From Amphiura filiformis (Eukaryota; Echinodermata; Ophiuroidea; Amphilepidida; Amphiuridae), in contig NC_092628.1 in assembly GCF_039555335.1 (NCBI RefSeq), forward strand, positions 59,817,547-59,881,546: a DNA stretch of 64,000 nucleotides. The letters run 5' to 3'. The translations under genes were made by a program, and so were the position numbers. The stretch's first letter is position 1. Each line of letters starts with the position of its first letter. The notes beneath the pieces are model-generated. The model worked only from the letters and a program-made list of their open reading frames with translations. It was not told where the DNA came from and did no database searches. Positions 45,346-56,620 of this stretch are shown piece by piece.

Positions 45346-46728
45346 AAGAGATCAAGTTTTGCCACATTTATGCTCACCGCAGTATATGACGTTATAAGCT
45401 ATTTAGGATGAAAATGCATTATATTGATTGGCGAATTTGTTTAATTTTGTCCACATCAGTTAATTTTACATGGTAAATGGAAAAGTTACCGTTATAGCAT
45501 TTTTAATATTGACATTTTTGGTAAAAAATGTTTTTGAAAAATCACAACTTCCATTTGTAAACCCAAATATCTCAGTTTACGTCACTTTTTAGAAATAACA
45601 GACATGAAAAATGAAATTTTTAACGCCAAAAGAAACTTTTACGGTCTAAAAATTTCAAATGTGTAACATGTACTGTGAGGAAAATCACCACACATTGTTT
45701 GCTTTTAAAAAATTCGTTCAGTTTGGCAACAGGACTCCAATTTTACAAATGATGTCACTCTCGCATGCATCCGGGCTCTTGACATGGCGGCGATGTTGTC
45801 GGAAGTTGCAGTGCAGAACCGTATCTAAGTTTTGTGCGAGATTTTATTAGTTTGGTAAGTTGAATTGCTGGATTATAACAGTAATTAGTAAATTGATAGT
45901 TAGATGTACCTCAAAATTTGTTGGGAGCTTGTTTGATGCAACTTTGGTGATGTTTGCAGACTTTTGTTTTACTACTAGTCGTAGAAGACGAGCCCATTTA
46001 TTGACATTGAGAATTCAATGGCAATGCAATGAATGACTCACAATAAATGATCAGCTCAGTGCAGTGTGATATTAGCAGAACAAGTCATATCTAAAATGTT
46101 TTCTCAATTTGAATTTTATGCTTTCTAGCAACGTACTGATCCCTGTACTACAATGTGTGATCGCACTGCATGAGACATGCATTATATGAATGATGGATCA
46201 CTCATGTATGTAGAAACCCGCCCGGGGTAAAACCCATTTAAAATGAAAAGTAGGTAAATAAATATTTGTGATAAATTGCGTTGACCGTTAATAATAGACT
46301 TGTAGTATACATGTAGTACTATACTATACTCTGATCAGCTGGTAATAAATTCATAACATTGTGAATTGATATAGAATGGCGTACAGTGCCGTACACACAG
46401 CTGGGCGCAGCACTTGCTGAAGTTGATATACATGCGAACTGCTCTTTGCGTAGATCACGCTTTTGTGAATTTACCCCGGGAATTTACACAGGCGTAAGTT
46501 AGGACTTAATTGTCTCGCGTACAAACAAAAACCGAATAATTCTTGCCTATATGCTATAGTAGGGATGTTCATAAAATTTTGAAGTTCAATATTTTATTTG
46601 AAAGAGAATTAAATTACCTAAACAATAAGGGGTCAATCATGTTTCTAGTGCATATACTTTTGAAGTTACAGACAAAAATAGTGTCATCAAATTGCCCAAA
46701 ATTTTGTGTGTGAAATTGTGACAGCAGG
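45346..46728 (+). other. No gene assigned; weak hint of a 5' exon near 45770-45854
   Basis: At 45784 an ATG in atggcggcgatgttgtcgga starts a 14-codon frame. At 45855 a strong donor-like gtaagttg occurs. This could be a non-coding first exon with an upstream ORF, but no following exon could be identified. The rest of the stretch is AT-rich and featureless. Confidence 0.25.
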
Positions 46729-46736
46729 CACATGTA

Positions 46737-47102
46737 CAGCCCTCGAATAAACCCACGGCACCCATGGCATTTTGCCGTGGGTGCCCATCCCCATTGCCGT
46801 AATGCCCTCAAAATATGTCCTTTACCCAAGGCAGTCACTTGCCTTGCCCTCTAATGAAGTTGCCGTCGGTGCCCCAGCCCTGCCCCTCCATTATAAAATC
46901 ATCCATCTATGTTTGTGTGTATTTTCTTCACTTTGAGAAATTGCCTTGGTGCCCTTCTCAAATTTTCAACAGTTGCCATGATGCCCTCTTGAAATATTAC
47001 AAACTGCCGTGCAGCCTTGCCTTTTCAGTGAAAATCCAAGGCAATTATCAACTTGTCCTAAAAAAGTTGCCGTGCCCCTTCAGATCCTTAATTCGAGGGC
47101 TG
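46737..47102. mobile_element. hAT-like MITE, perfect 8-bp target duplication CACATGTA
   Basis: Inverted ends CAGCCCTCGAATAA and TTAATTCGAGGGCTG; CACATGTA directly outside both (46729-46736 and 47103-47110). The interior is dominated by gttgccgtggtgccc-type words in both orientations. The same tip word cagccctcgaattaa occurs at about 54549. Confidence 0.9.
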
Positions 47103-47110
47103 CACATGTA

Positions 47111-47640
47111 CAATGCACACTACTGTAACTGTATGTGACCCCAGATGACCTCCTATTCTTTACTGTAAGAAAGCTGTTTTGGATGGTCTTGATTTGCACA
47201 CAAATTGCTTTTGAGCTAAATCGAGCGTCGACTTGGTGGAATATGGATTGCACTATGGTTTATGAATCCAGTATCATGCCAGTACCAACATAAGTCAACA
47301 TCACTTAGGTTTTGGTTGTCAAAATTAATTTTTAGTGATTTTCTCCATTGAGCCCCACAGTAAAGCCATTTTTGGACCGTACATGCACATTCCACTTCCC
47401 TATGGACGAATGGCGCCACCTATAGTGTGTGATGTGAGCTAGCCTAGCTATAGCCAGGCTGGGACGGAGCTACGTCATGCCGGTGAAAACAACCAAGTGC
47501 CGGTGAAAACATCTTGCGCAGATCAATCAAATTAGTTTACTGGACCGTGCGCCCACTGCGCAGCGCAAGCATTACACTTGCGCTAAGTGCGTGCTTGGAA
47601 TGTTTTGTTTTTGAGCTGCAAGTTGCAAGAGGGGTTGTCA
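47111..47640. other. No gene seen
   Basis: Contains a short direct repeat gtgccggtgaaaaca (about 47479 and 47497). No exon identified. Confidence 0.4.
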
Positions 47641-47689
47641 TGGTCCCATAACTTTGGTTTCCGGTTACATTGCTGAAAAAAACTGGGAT

Positions 47690-48150
47690 GGTAGGTAGGA
47701 AAAAAAATTTATGTTGAAAATTTTTTTTGATCCATGATGATGCAATCTATTTTAACCCTCTAACCCACCCCAACCTACAACATGTATAACTATACAAACC
47801 CACCCAAGCCCAACCAACCTTTAACCTAACCCAAAACCCTTGCCCTTACCCCCTTAATATTAGGGGAGAAATTGATTTCACCTTGAAAATAGGACCTATT
47901 TAATTTTGTATGTTTTTAAATGCATGAATGTGTTAATAATGTTTTAATTACTTTATTTTGCCTCATTTGCCTTATTTCATCAAATTTGTTATTTTTATTG
48001 CTAAATTCCCTTTTGGGGTTGGGGCAAGGGTTTTAGGTTAGTTGGGCTTGGGTAGGTTTGTATATGTAGTAAGGTTTGGGGTGGGTTAGAGTTTGTGTAT
48101 GGGTAGGAAAAACATTAAAAAACTTGTACAAAAAATTATTTAAAAAAATA
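47690..48150. mobile_element. Inverted-repeat element with C-rich and G-rich arms
   Basis: The left arm (about 47755-47860: aacccaccccaacctacaac, acccacccaagcccaacc, aaacccttgccc) is complementary to 48015-48095. Arms are about 90 bp, with near-pure strand asymmetry. Outer ends (gtaggtaggaaaaaaa and gggtaggaaaaacatt) are only loosely related. Confidence 0.65.
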
Positions 48151-48237
48151 TAATAAAAAAAAAAATTTTCTTCAAAAATTGGATAAAATTACTTGAGTCG
48201 GCAGGGTTTTACACGGTCGGTCGGGTATCAAAGTATA

Positions 48238-48566
48238 GAAATTTCAATTGAATTAACACAGCCTAATTGACATACATGTAGCCCGACTAGCCCCTGAGTA
48301 TTTTTCACGTATACTGCGCGATGTCGGGCGCGATGACGTATATCAGCGTGTGCACTTTGCAACTGCGCATGTGTAACTCTGAAGTGAATCCAATCAACCA
48401 TAATGACCATGCCAACTTACTCGTGAATCGTGATTGGTAAGTATTTTAATTATTGTATCCAATACCAAGGTCGTGTGTTTGCGTTGAAGTTTGAAAATGA
48501 AATATGATTAATACGGTTGGATCGCGTACTACAATGTACAAGCTGTGTTCATTCAATTGAAATTTC
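48238..48566. mobile_element. Short TIR element, copy 2 of the 16386 family
   Basis: Left end GAAATTTCAATTGAATTAAC and right end complement GAAATTTCAATTGAATGAAC; both continue into acacag. Confidence 0.7.
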
Positions 48567-49269
48567 TGCTTGGCTTGGGCTTGCCTTGGTGAGAATCCTT
48601 TTCCTCTCCCAAAATGTTCCTGGTCGCATGTCATAAGTTGGGTATGCAAAAATGGTGGAGGGATTACACTTTTCTGAAAATTGCGATATAAATTTGTTTG
48701 GCTTTCCCCATATCCTACAGCAGTGGTTGATACCTCATTTTAAGCCTAATTTTATACTCTTTGACTTTCAGTCTACTGAAGTATATAATGATACATTATT
48801 CAGTAAAAAAATCACATCAGTTGAAATGAAAAATGCCAGGGGTGGAGCAGCAGGCGGATGTGGAGCAGGCGGATGCAGGCCTGCATGTTAAAACTACTGG
48901 TTACTTTTTCAAATCTAGTGAGGGTATGATGTATTGACAGCTTTGAATGTTGAATCTGTACAACTAAAACAATTACGGTACTGACTACTTAAGGTGGTAC
49001 TACAGCCCCTTATAAATTTTGTGACTAATTTAACATTTTTCTCAAAAAGTAACTACACACTGGTAACAAAAGTTATATTACAGGGGCAAGGAATCCAATT
49101 ATTTCACTGAAATTTCAGTGATTCAAGACAAGGGGTTCATTATAGTTAAAAGAGTTGAGGTACATTCTAGCTGTACCTCTAATATCATAAATATCATAGA
49201 TAATGCATGTACCGCTTGTCTTGAGTCACTGAAATTCCAGTGTAGTAACTGGATTCCTTACCCCTATAA

Positions 49270-49991
49270 GGCCCTTCACAATTGATTCTTAGTTTCCTGT
49301 TTCATGGTTGAAAACAAGGGATGAGGCGACTTTTAATTATTAATTATTAATTATCTATTATTTTCTTTATTTCAAAACAAGTGGTCGCAACCCACATCAA
49401 CCTGTTTCGACAAGGAACATGCATTTAATTATTTTACAACTTTGTATTTGTAATGGTACAATTATGTTCTTTGTTTATTTATCATTATAGTTGATATGAT
49501 AACAGTCAGAAAGTAGCAAATGGAAGTTATTTAAGGGGGTACTACACCCCTGGCCTATTTTGGGCCTATTTTTGCATTTTTCTCAAAAATTATCGTGCAT
49601 TGGTGACAAATAAGATATGTATATATAGGGGCAAGGACTACAACTACTGTACTGAAAATTCAGCAACTCAAGGTAAGTAGTTATTGATTTATTGATCAAA
49701 TATTGGTTTTCCCTCATTTCTGACTGTAACTCCACAACTGTTGTCTGTGCTGAAGTGAAATAAAATTTCCATTGCAGTAGTTGTAGTCCTTGCCCCTATA
49801 TTATACATATCTTACTTGTCACCAATGCGCTATAATTTTTAATAAAAATGCAAAAATAGGCACAAAATTGGGCAGGGGTGTAGTACCCCCTTAACACTAT
49901 TTTAAAAGAGAAAATCCAATTTGCAATTTTGCAATTTTCTACTTTGGACGCGGGCAGGAAACAGGAAACTAAGAATCAATTGTAAAGGGCC
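49270..49991. mobile_element. PIF/Harbinger-like MITE, TAA target duplication
   Basis: Ends GGCCCTTCACAATTGATTCT and GGCCCTTTACAATTGATTCT, inverted over 33 bp with one mismatch. TAA lies on both sides (49267-49269 and 49992-49994). Removing it restores the interrupted TTAA MITE. It itself contains the insertion at 49531-49894. Confidence 0.88.
49531..49894. mobile_element. TTAA MITE, copy 3, nested
   Basis: Starts and ends with TTAA; tips TTAAGGGGGTACTACACCCC and TTAAGGGGGTACTACACCCC on the other strand. Inner arms share ggggcaaggactacaactac with its complement. It is a different subfamily from copies 1 and 2. Confidence 0.88.
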
Positions 49992-50311
49992 TAATATAGG
50001 CCTACATAACTTTTATTACCAATGTGTTATTATTTTTAGAGCAAATGGTTTTAGTAGGGTTATATCTATGGCATACAATAATATTGTTATGGTCATTTCA
50101 GGTTAGTTTAGTGTGGAAATTCAAGATTAATTAGTTCTATTGTTCCTAACTGTCCGTGTTTGGCTGGACAGTAATTCAGGGTTGCATGACTTTAACATGT
50201 TTTGTAGTTGACTACAGTCTCACTCAGGCTGCACAAAATAAAGAGTGATTACCAGGGTAGCAGTTTAGTGGGGTGGGTGGTTAAGTCCAGCACTAACTTC
50301 AGGAGCCCACC

Positions 50312-50487
50312 CAGTGGCGGCGCTAGGAGGGGCAAATATTTTACTTGCCCCCCCCCCCTCACTTTTTTTGAGCTAAAATCCCAAAATTATGTAAATTTCC
50401 ATGTTTTGCGGCAATTTTGTGTAAAATTTGTAGATTTTGCCCCCTGAAATTCACTTTCCCCAAAAAAAATTGTTGGTGCAGCCACTG
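50312..50487. mobile_element. hAT-like MITE, perfect 8-bp target duplication AGCCCACC
   Basis: Left end CAGTGGCGGCGC, right end GCAGCCACTG. AGCCCACC lies directly outside both (50304-50311 and 50488-50495). It is 176 bp, with a C-run of about 13. Confidence 0.88.
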
Positions 50488-50499
50488 AGCCCACCACTA

Positions 50500-51100
50500 A
50501 AGATCAATGTTGGAGCCCATCACTCAAATCCAAAGAAAATGTGAATTTTAAACTTATTCTGAACTTATTCTCAAATTGTTTGTTACATGTAGCAATGTAG
50601 TCGGAAAGAGAATAGTTCAAGCATTGTCTAGAATACATTGATTGTTACAAGGGAAATATGGCAAAATAGGTACCCCCCACCATACAACCCTATTGACCAT
50701 GACTTATTTTATTATGTTTCCAAGGTAATGCTGCATTTTAGACAGTGTCAAATAAATATATTTAAATAAATATATTATACCACAGATGGAAATGTCTTGT
50801 GCTTTCATCAGCGGGATCAATTGTTAGACAGTGCGAGCTATTCCTTTTCTGAACTTATCTTATATGACAAACAATTTGAGACTAGTTTGGTTGAAATTGG
50901 AGTAATTTTCAGTTGTTGACCCCTATTGGCCTTAAAATGTGACCTTTTTGACGACAGAAAAAATTTCAAAGGTTTGAACAGCTATGTGCTGCACATGATT
51001 TCTGTTAATATAAAGTACCGGTACATGTAAAGCCAGATTCAGAAAATATTAATTTTAAAGCTACAGTGTGCACTTTTTGAAGCATTCATTACCTGTACAT
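50500..51100. other. No gene seen
   Basis: AT-rich; nothing recognised. Confidence 0.4.
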
Positions 51101-51107
51101 TCTGTAC

Positions 51108-51475
51108 TAGGCCTGGCATTATCGGGTAATTTTGTACCCGGTACCCCACCGCATTTTTGAGGCGGGTAACGGCACCAAATTTCAAAAAAAAACAAAAAAA
51201 AAATCCAATGCATTTTGAAATCATTAATAGACTATGACATGAATACAAATTATCAATTTTCATATTAAAAATACAAAATATCTTGAAATTTTTTTTATTT
51301 TTAGGTCAACCATGAATGATCCTGGCATTTAGGTCTAGGTCCAGGGACACTACAAAACCGAAAAAATAAAAAACTTTTTTTTTTTTTTTTTTAATTTCGG
51401 TACCGGGAGGGTATTTCCTACCGGGTAATGTAATCTCGGTGGTACCCGTTTACCCGACCGAAAATGCCAGCCTTA
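51108..51475. mobile_element. hAT-like MITE, perfect 8-bp target duplication TTCTGTAC
   Basis: Left end TAGGCCTGGCATT, right end ATGCCAGCCTTA. TTCTGTAC lies directly outside both (51100-51107 and 51476-51483). Subterminal regions repeat gggtaat, acccggtacccc and taccgggt words. A long T run lies inside. Confidence 0.88.
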
Positions 51476-51489
51476 TTCTGTACCTTGTA

Positions 51490-52430
51490 TGGTAGTTATT
51501 TGCTTCAATAAATGAGTCTTGCATGGTTACTTCTTTTGAACTGAACTGAAGTTAACAATGGTACGGTAGTCTAAATGTGTTTTTCTTGTATCATAATAAT
51601 TTGTAAAAGTTTTTTTGAATTTGCTTCCTCATTTGTCTGGAGAATTGTTTAAGCAGTGCTGACACCCTCTACTACTACTAGGAAAAAAGTTCATTTTTGT
51701 CCATAAAAAGGTCATATTTAAGGACAAATATAAAAAATATCAGTGTAAGGAAGACAATTTTGCAACCTGTAAGTTGATATACAGGGTGCTTCAAATATCA
51801 TATAGGGTGAAAAAGTTATATTTTGTTGTGAAAAGTATATTTAAAATTTTGTTCCTCTCTTACTACCATAAAAACCTGTTCTGCAAAAACTGTTTTAGAT
51901 GTGCCACTGTAATAACATTGTAGGCTTTTAAAAAGTAAACTTGTAATGATGAGTTATGTTACTAGAACTAGGATACTGTACAGGGTGTTCGAAAGTTGTA
52001 CACAATTTTTATGATTTTTATGACATTGTCAGTCAAAACTTTTTTCTCCATGCCCATTGCCCAAATTTATACAAAAACCAATGATATTTGAATTCCTCAT
52101 CAAATTTCCTTCAAAAAATGTTATCATTTACAGAAGTAGGGTAACTCCTTTGAGAAATATGACATTCTAAACATTTCGGAGCATAAATGCATACTTAGTA
52201 CAGTAACGTATCTAAGTAAAGCCTAAAACTTGTGGTTGTCAGCAAGTGGTTCCCTTGAGTTTTTTTCCTATTTGAGTTCATTGTGTAAGCGTTAAATGTA
52301 AATGGCCCAGAAAACATAATACACATTCTAGATCTGTGGTGTTTTCTAGCCAGATTTCTGATGGTCATGATTGAAAATATATTTCCTAACAAACTTCATG
52401 CACAATGTGCATATATACACAGCCAACTTC
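51490..52430. other. No gene seen
   Basis: AT-rich; the phrase acagggtg(c/t)ttc(g/a)aa occurs twice (about 51781 and 51980). No exon identified. Confidence 0.4.
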
Positions 52431-52435
52431 TCAAT

Positions 52436-52805
52436 TATGGTGTACAACCATTGCCGACTACCACCTGGTTGTACACCTGGTGTACAACCAGGTGTACAAC
52501 CAGGTTGGTGGTACACCAGGTGTACCACCAATCGTGGCCCACCTGGTGTACCAGTGCAATGAGCACTCCATTGCAACGGTACACCTGGTGTACCACCGCT
52601 TTGTTGCACACCAGGTGTACAACCAGGTGTACAACCAGGTGGGCCACCTAGTGTATCCCATAACAGTGGTACACCAGGTGGTACACCAAATGAAGGAAAA
52701 CCTGGTGTACCACCATTGCCGAGTACCACCTGGTTATACACCTGGTGTACAACCAGGTTTACAACCAAAATAAGGTGCGATGGTGGTACACCCGGTGGTA
52801 CACCA
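52436..52805. repeat. Palindromic word cluster (accaggtgtac / gtacacctggt)
   Basis: About 370 bp made of roughly 17-18-bp steps of accaggtgtacaacc, ggtggtacaccaggtg and their complements, switching strand many times. A longer phrase ccattgccgactaccacctg recurs at about 52711 (with one change), suggesting duplication of a larger piece. The long frames on both strands are artefacts of this repeat. Confidence 0.85.
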
Positions 52806-52861
52806 CTGCGGCGATCTCGCTGTCTGCAGCTGAAGAATGTGTTCGTGTGCGTGACGTTACC

Positions 52862-52954
52862 ATGGGGATAAAATTCCAGCAGAAAAAAAATGTCCGGCGT
52901 CTCAAGTTCATCACACGGAAACGTGCGGAAAGAGCACCATTTAAGCGGAAAATT
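52862..52954 (+). CDS. Possible first coding exon of an unidentified gene
   Basis: ATG in a good context (gttaccATGG) opens 31 codons, MGIKFQQKKNVRRL then KFITRKRAERAPFKRKI, ending exactly at a consensus donor ATT|gtaagt. The peptide is strongly basic and I do not recognise it. The 60 bp upstream is richer in CG and has a tgacgt motif, compatible with a promoter or 5' UTR. The frame stays open upstream into the repeat cluster at 52436-52805. Acceptor-like sites followed by short frames exist downstream, for example ctctttcag at about 56373-56381, which in phase 0 would stop after five codons. No convincing second exon was found, so this may also be chance. Confidence 0.3.
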
Positions 52955-52959
52955 GTAAG

Positions 52960-53460
52960 TTGTGATATATTTTCTAGTGAATTTTTTATTCTTTATATGG
53001 TAGAGATTGTTGAAATGGAGAAATAACAACAATCAATTGAGGATTTTGCGTGTTACCGTCAGTGTGTGTGAGGTACGTTTTTAAGCTTCCCTGCTTTCGT
53101 ATTTTAAGCTTTCAATTTCATCAATCCACAAAGTTGAAGTACGCACTGTCATGCATGCATGACTGTAGAAATTGCACGAAATATAGGAATTCTGTTAGTG
53201 AATAAAATATTAATTTATTGTTCATTATTACTATATTGTCTACGGAAATAAAAGTTCGTATTGTCGTGACTCGTGTTTGTCATCAGATTCAGTATCAACA
53301 TGATCATCATGACATGAGACATGATTTGACTCTGAGTTGACTCATTATAATCCCAACGCATGAACCATGTCATGAACGTAAACAAAAACAAAATACAGTT
53401 TTGTTAGATAATTATTTTATCAATAAAATTGAATTGACGAAGCCTAAGCTTGACCTGCTT
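52960..53460. other. No further exon identified
   Basis: AT-rich; candidate intron sequence if 52862-52954 is a real exon. Confidence 0.3.
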
Positions 53461-53464
53461 GGAC

Positions 53465-53935
53465 GGTATATATGCCAGGCAAACACATTTGCTAGTCAGC
53501 CAAATTCGCCGACAATGTCAATGCATTTTTACATAGAAATTTAAAACAACTGGCGAAGAAAGAAACCTACATAAATATGTTTTCTATACTTCACTTGACC
53601 CAAATATATGATTTTTTATGGTGATAAGTCACTCGCTTTACATGGAATTTTAGAGGATTTTGATAGCAGTTCCATTAAAAAAGCTGCTATCATCATGAGA
53701 CTAAGATCTAGAAACCCCCCCGAAATGCCGTTTTGGGGAATTTTGCTAGCTGAATCTTTTTGACATTGTTTGATGAAAGTCAATCTTTGACCAGATGTAA
53801 CTTTGCTACGGAAAGTGCTATGAAAAAAAGGTTTTCATTTTTGGCTTTGTTTACTCAAGGGCTTTAATTTGATATATAAAATGATGCAGTTTGATGGCAA
53901 ATTTGAATTCACCTAGCATACCTACTTGGTACCAC
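53465..53935 (+). repeat. Dispersed repeat R4, copy 2
   Basis: Reverse complement of 17335-17800; blocks include acacatttgctagtcagcca, cttcacttgacccaaatata, gatagcagttcc and gtaactttgctacggaaag. Confidence 0.8.
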
Positions 53936-54174
53936 GCTGTAAAATTAATGATCTTTTTGCAATTAATTGTGGATCATCATCATGGGATGATATGCATTTA
54001 GATTTTAGTTAAATTAGTTTCTAATATTATTGCTCGAGAAGTCTAGCCAAGAATTTGCTCACCAATAGCTTCACATTCTACGCTAGATGCATTCAAAAAC
54101 TTTCTTCACTTTTAAGTTTTGGCGTGCTCCGTGCAGGCTTAGTTCCGTCAATGAATAATTTTCTTGAGTCTGTG

Positions 54175-54310
54175 TAGTTGGAAGGGGGGTCATAAATTTT
54201 TTTCGACTCGCGATTGGGGGGTCGTAAAAAATTTTGCCCTCGATGGGGGGGTCATAAAATTGACTCCGCCACCGACATATTTGGGACCCCCATCGAAAGA
54301 AAATGCCAGC
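54175..54310. repeat. G-run repeats (ggggggtcataaaat)
   Basis: Three local copies of gggggtcgtaaaaa/ggggtcataaa, separated by about 40 bp. No element ends seen. Confidence 0.5.
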
Positions 54311-54332
54311 CCCCTTGGGTATGGTACATACC

Positions 54333-54601
54333 AAGGGTGAAAATAAGTGGGAGACGGGAGCCGTTTAGCCCCCAGAAACCCTGAAATGGCCACTGGTCCC
54401 ATCTTTTAAGCTGACCAGCATGCAGACACTTTTCTTCAGAAACTGGCCCCTGGTCACTATACACAGAAATTCAATTCCATTGCCATTAATGCATGATGAA
54501 CTTATCCAGAACAAATATTGGCCCCTTGTGAAAAGAAGTGGCCCCTGGTCAGCCCTCGAATTAACCCACGCCTGGTTCATCATTTTCTTATTTTCACCCT
54601 T
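54333..54601. mobile_element. hAT-like MITE without clear target duplication
   Basis: Left end AAGGGTGAAAATAAG, right end CTTATTTTCACCCTT. Contains the tip-like word cagccctcgaattaaccc at about 54549, as in the element at 46737, so it may be a composite of two related elements. The interior repeats ggcccctggtc words. Confidence 0.6.
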
Positions 54602-54619
54602 AATTGGTCCCGGTACACA

Positions 54620-54950
54620 CTTGTATCTGACTGCGGGCACACATGAGCAAGTGTTTTATTGGTACCTGTAACTGGTGCGCAAAAAATTTGTGTTTGCGAG
54701 TATGCACAAACATGCCAAAAGCGTTTACGCATGCACACCGAAAACAAAAGTGCATGTCCATAAACACTAACTAATGAACGGCTGCAAGCATATACCTGTA
54801 GACACATAAGTACTTGCCCATCACTTTCTCATGCGTCCGTGTGCGTTGCCTTAAAAACAATGAACATGTGCCTGCAAACGCAAGTTTATACCCATAAACA
54901 TTCGAAACCAGAAGTGCCTACCCATAAACACACATTTTTTTACAAAGTAA
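54620..54950. repeat. Quasi-periodic region of cataaacac/gtgtttgcg words
   Basis: Irregularly spaced short words (cccataaacac, gcaagtgttt, gtgtttgcg, acgcatgc, aaacgcaag) on both strands without a fixed period, resembling the interior of the word-rich TIR elements but lacking identifiable ends. Confidence 0.45.
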
Positions 54951-55309
54951 AAAAAAAAGACTTTTACTTGACACTACTTGACAAGTTTCCGCCTCACATG
55001 CTCATGACCACCATTTTCAGTCATTTAAGTTTAGATTTGAAGTGCATTTTTCAGTCATGACTGTAGTTGTTAATTTGTTTTGGGAGAGTTATCCATTGGG
55101 GAATGGGGAGGGGGCTCTAAGGCTATGGAAGTCAATTCCCAGTTTCCCATTACCTAACCCGGTCCTGGAAAATTGCCGGTCAAATAATTATAATTCATTA
55201 TTTCCAAATATTTCATTATTTGGATATTTTGCCAAGTTTTAGAGAAACAAAAACTATTTGACCGTATTCCTCATCAAGAAAAACATACCAGTACACCTTT
55301 TTATGGATA

Positions 55310-55600
55310 ATTTTCAGGTTATTTTGAGGTCATCTTAGAATTTAGAGCCAATTTTTTGAAAGGTCATTTTGGGGTCATCTGAGGTCACCCAGTCATCTGA
55401 GGTCAAATTACTAAAAACTGTTGTATGGTCACGAAACTTGGTGGGTACAGTCAACATTTACAGCTAAATTTTTGGAAGGTCATTTCAGGGTCATCCGAGG
55501 TTACCCAGGGGTCATCTGAGGTCAAATTACTGAAAACTTGTATGGACATGCAACTTGGTGGGTACAGTCAACGTTTAGAGCCATTTTTTTTCATATATCC
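55310..55600 (+). repeat. GGTCA-rich tandem fragments
   Basis: About two and a half copies of gaggtcaaattactaaaaac, acttggtgggtacagtcaac and ggaaggtcatttcagggtca, the unit of the larger array at 57986-58770. Confidence 0.75.
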
Positions 55601-55604
55601 TACC

Positions 55605-56620
55605 TCCAAATTACCTCAACATCTTTTTATTACATGTATTATGAAATTAGAGTGAATATGATTAAAATGTTAAGGGGTACTACACCCATTTTATTGAACA
55701 CTGTGACCTAAGACCTGAATAGGAAAAAAATATTTGTATTTATGCATCATTATCATCATCATTAATATTTTTATCTATCATCTCTTTAAATCAAACAGGT
55801 GCATCCCTGAGGTCAACTCTTCCTTGGTCGCCTTATTATCTTAACTAGTGGTCAAATGCTGACATCTGCTGGGCCAGTTTTTTTTACCTGGCTGGCTGGC
55901 AAACTCGATCAGTATGGTTATTTGTCACTTCTGTACAACAACTCGACAATATATTCTCCTTTGGTAAAAAGTAAGTGAATCGTATTTAAAAAATGTTATA
56001 AAAGGCCAAAAAAAACAAAACAAGGTTTGTCTCAAATCTTGCGAGTGCGTTTGTAAAATAGCATGATTTGACAAAAAGAAATGCGGAAATTTTTTATTTC
56101 AAAAAAAAAATGTTTAGTTTTTCCAGAAAAATCGGCGAAAATCAGACTTTTTCTCAAAATACCATGAAAAAAGTCAGGAATAAAAAAATAATAAAAAAAA
56201 AATCGCATTTGTTTTTAAATTTCTTGTGAGCTTTGAGACAAACCTTTTTTTTTTGGCCTAATTGAAGCAAAAATAAGATGCTTGATTTTGGACATGTGAA
56301 ATATTTTAGTGTGGTACGGTACGGTACGGTACTAATAAATGACGATGATGATCCAGACAATTTTCTCTCAATCTCTTTCAGATTTACTCTGGTCTATAAT
56401 GGCACTCCAGTGGAGAAATGGATGGTGAAGTAACATGGTCTGAAGAAAGTATATTGAAGAACTACATGTAGAGTAATAACACCAACAGCCCGGGACAAAA
56501 AGGCAGACAGGTACATGTAATAGTTTTTTTGTTTGCACCTGGTCCCATCTGAACCCAAGCATGTCTCTGCTGGCAAATCACACCAACTGAATGCATGCAA
56601 ATGATTTATATCAGTCTTTT
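55605..56620. other. No gene assigned
   Basis: A TTAA-type tip ttaaggggtactacaccca lies at about 55670 (partial MITE). Tandem acggt pentamers lie at about 56313-56330. The segment 56382-56509 is bounded by acceptor-like ctctttcag and donor-like cagacag|gtacatg but has no long open frame. Confidence 0.35.

Larger units (their letters stand above)
48989..50045. mobile_element. TTAA MITE, copy 2, split by a Harbinger-like insertion
   Basis: Starts TTAAGGTGGTACTACAGCCC. The left arm and centre match 15642-15989 as far as cccctataa at 49269. The right arm resumes at 49992 as taatataggcctacataact and fades near 50045. The intervening 722 bp is another element. Confidence 0.8.

Noticed and set aside
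52346-53032. A 228-codon minus-strand frame with collagen-like Gly-Thr-Pro-Gly-Val repeats
   Set aside because: It reads through the palindromic ggtgtaccacc cluster, which is open on both strands; there is no collagen Gly-X-Y register that is maintained and no flanking exon.
56382-56509. A coding exon between an acceptor-like and a donor-like site
   Set aside because: The best frame stops after 17 codons and none is open throughout; at most a non-coding exon.
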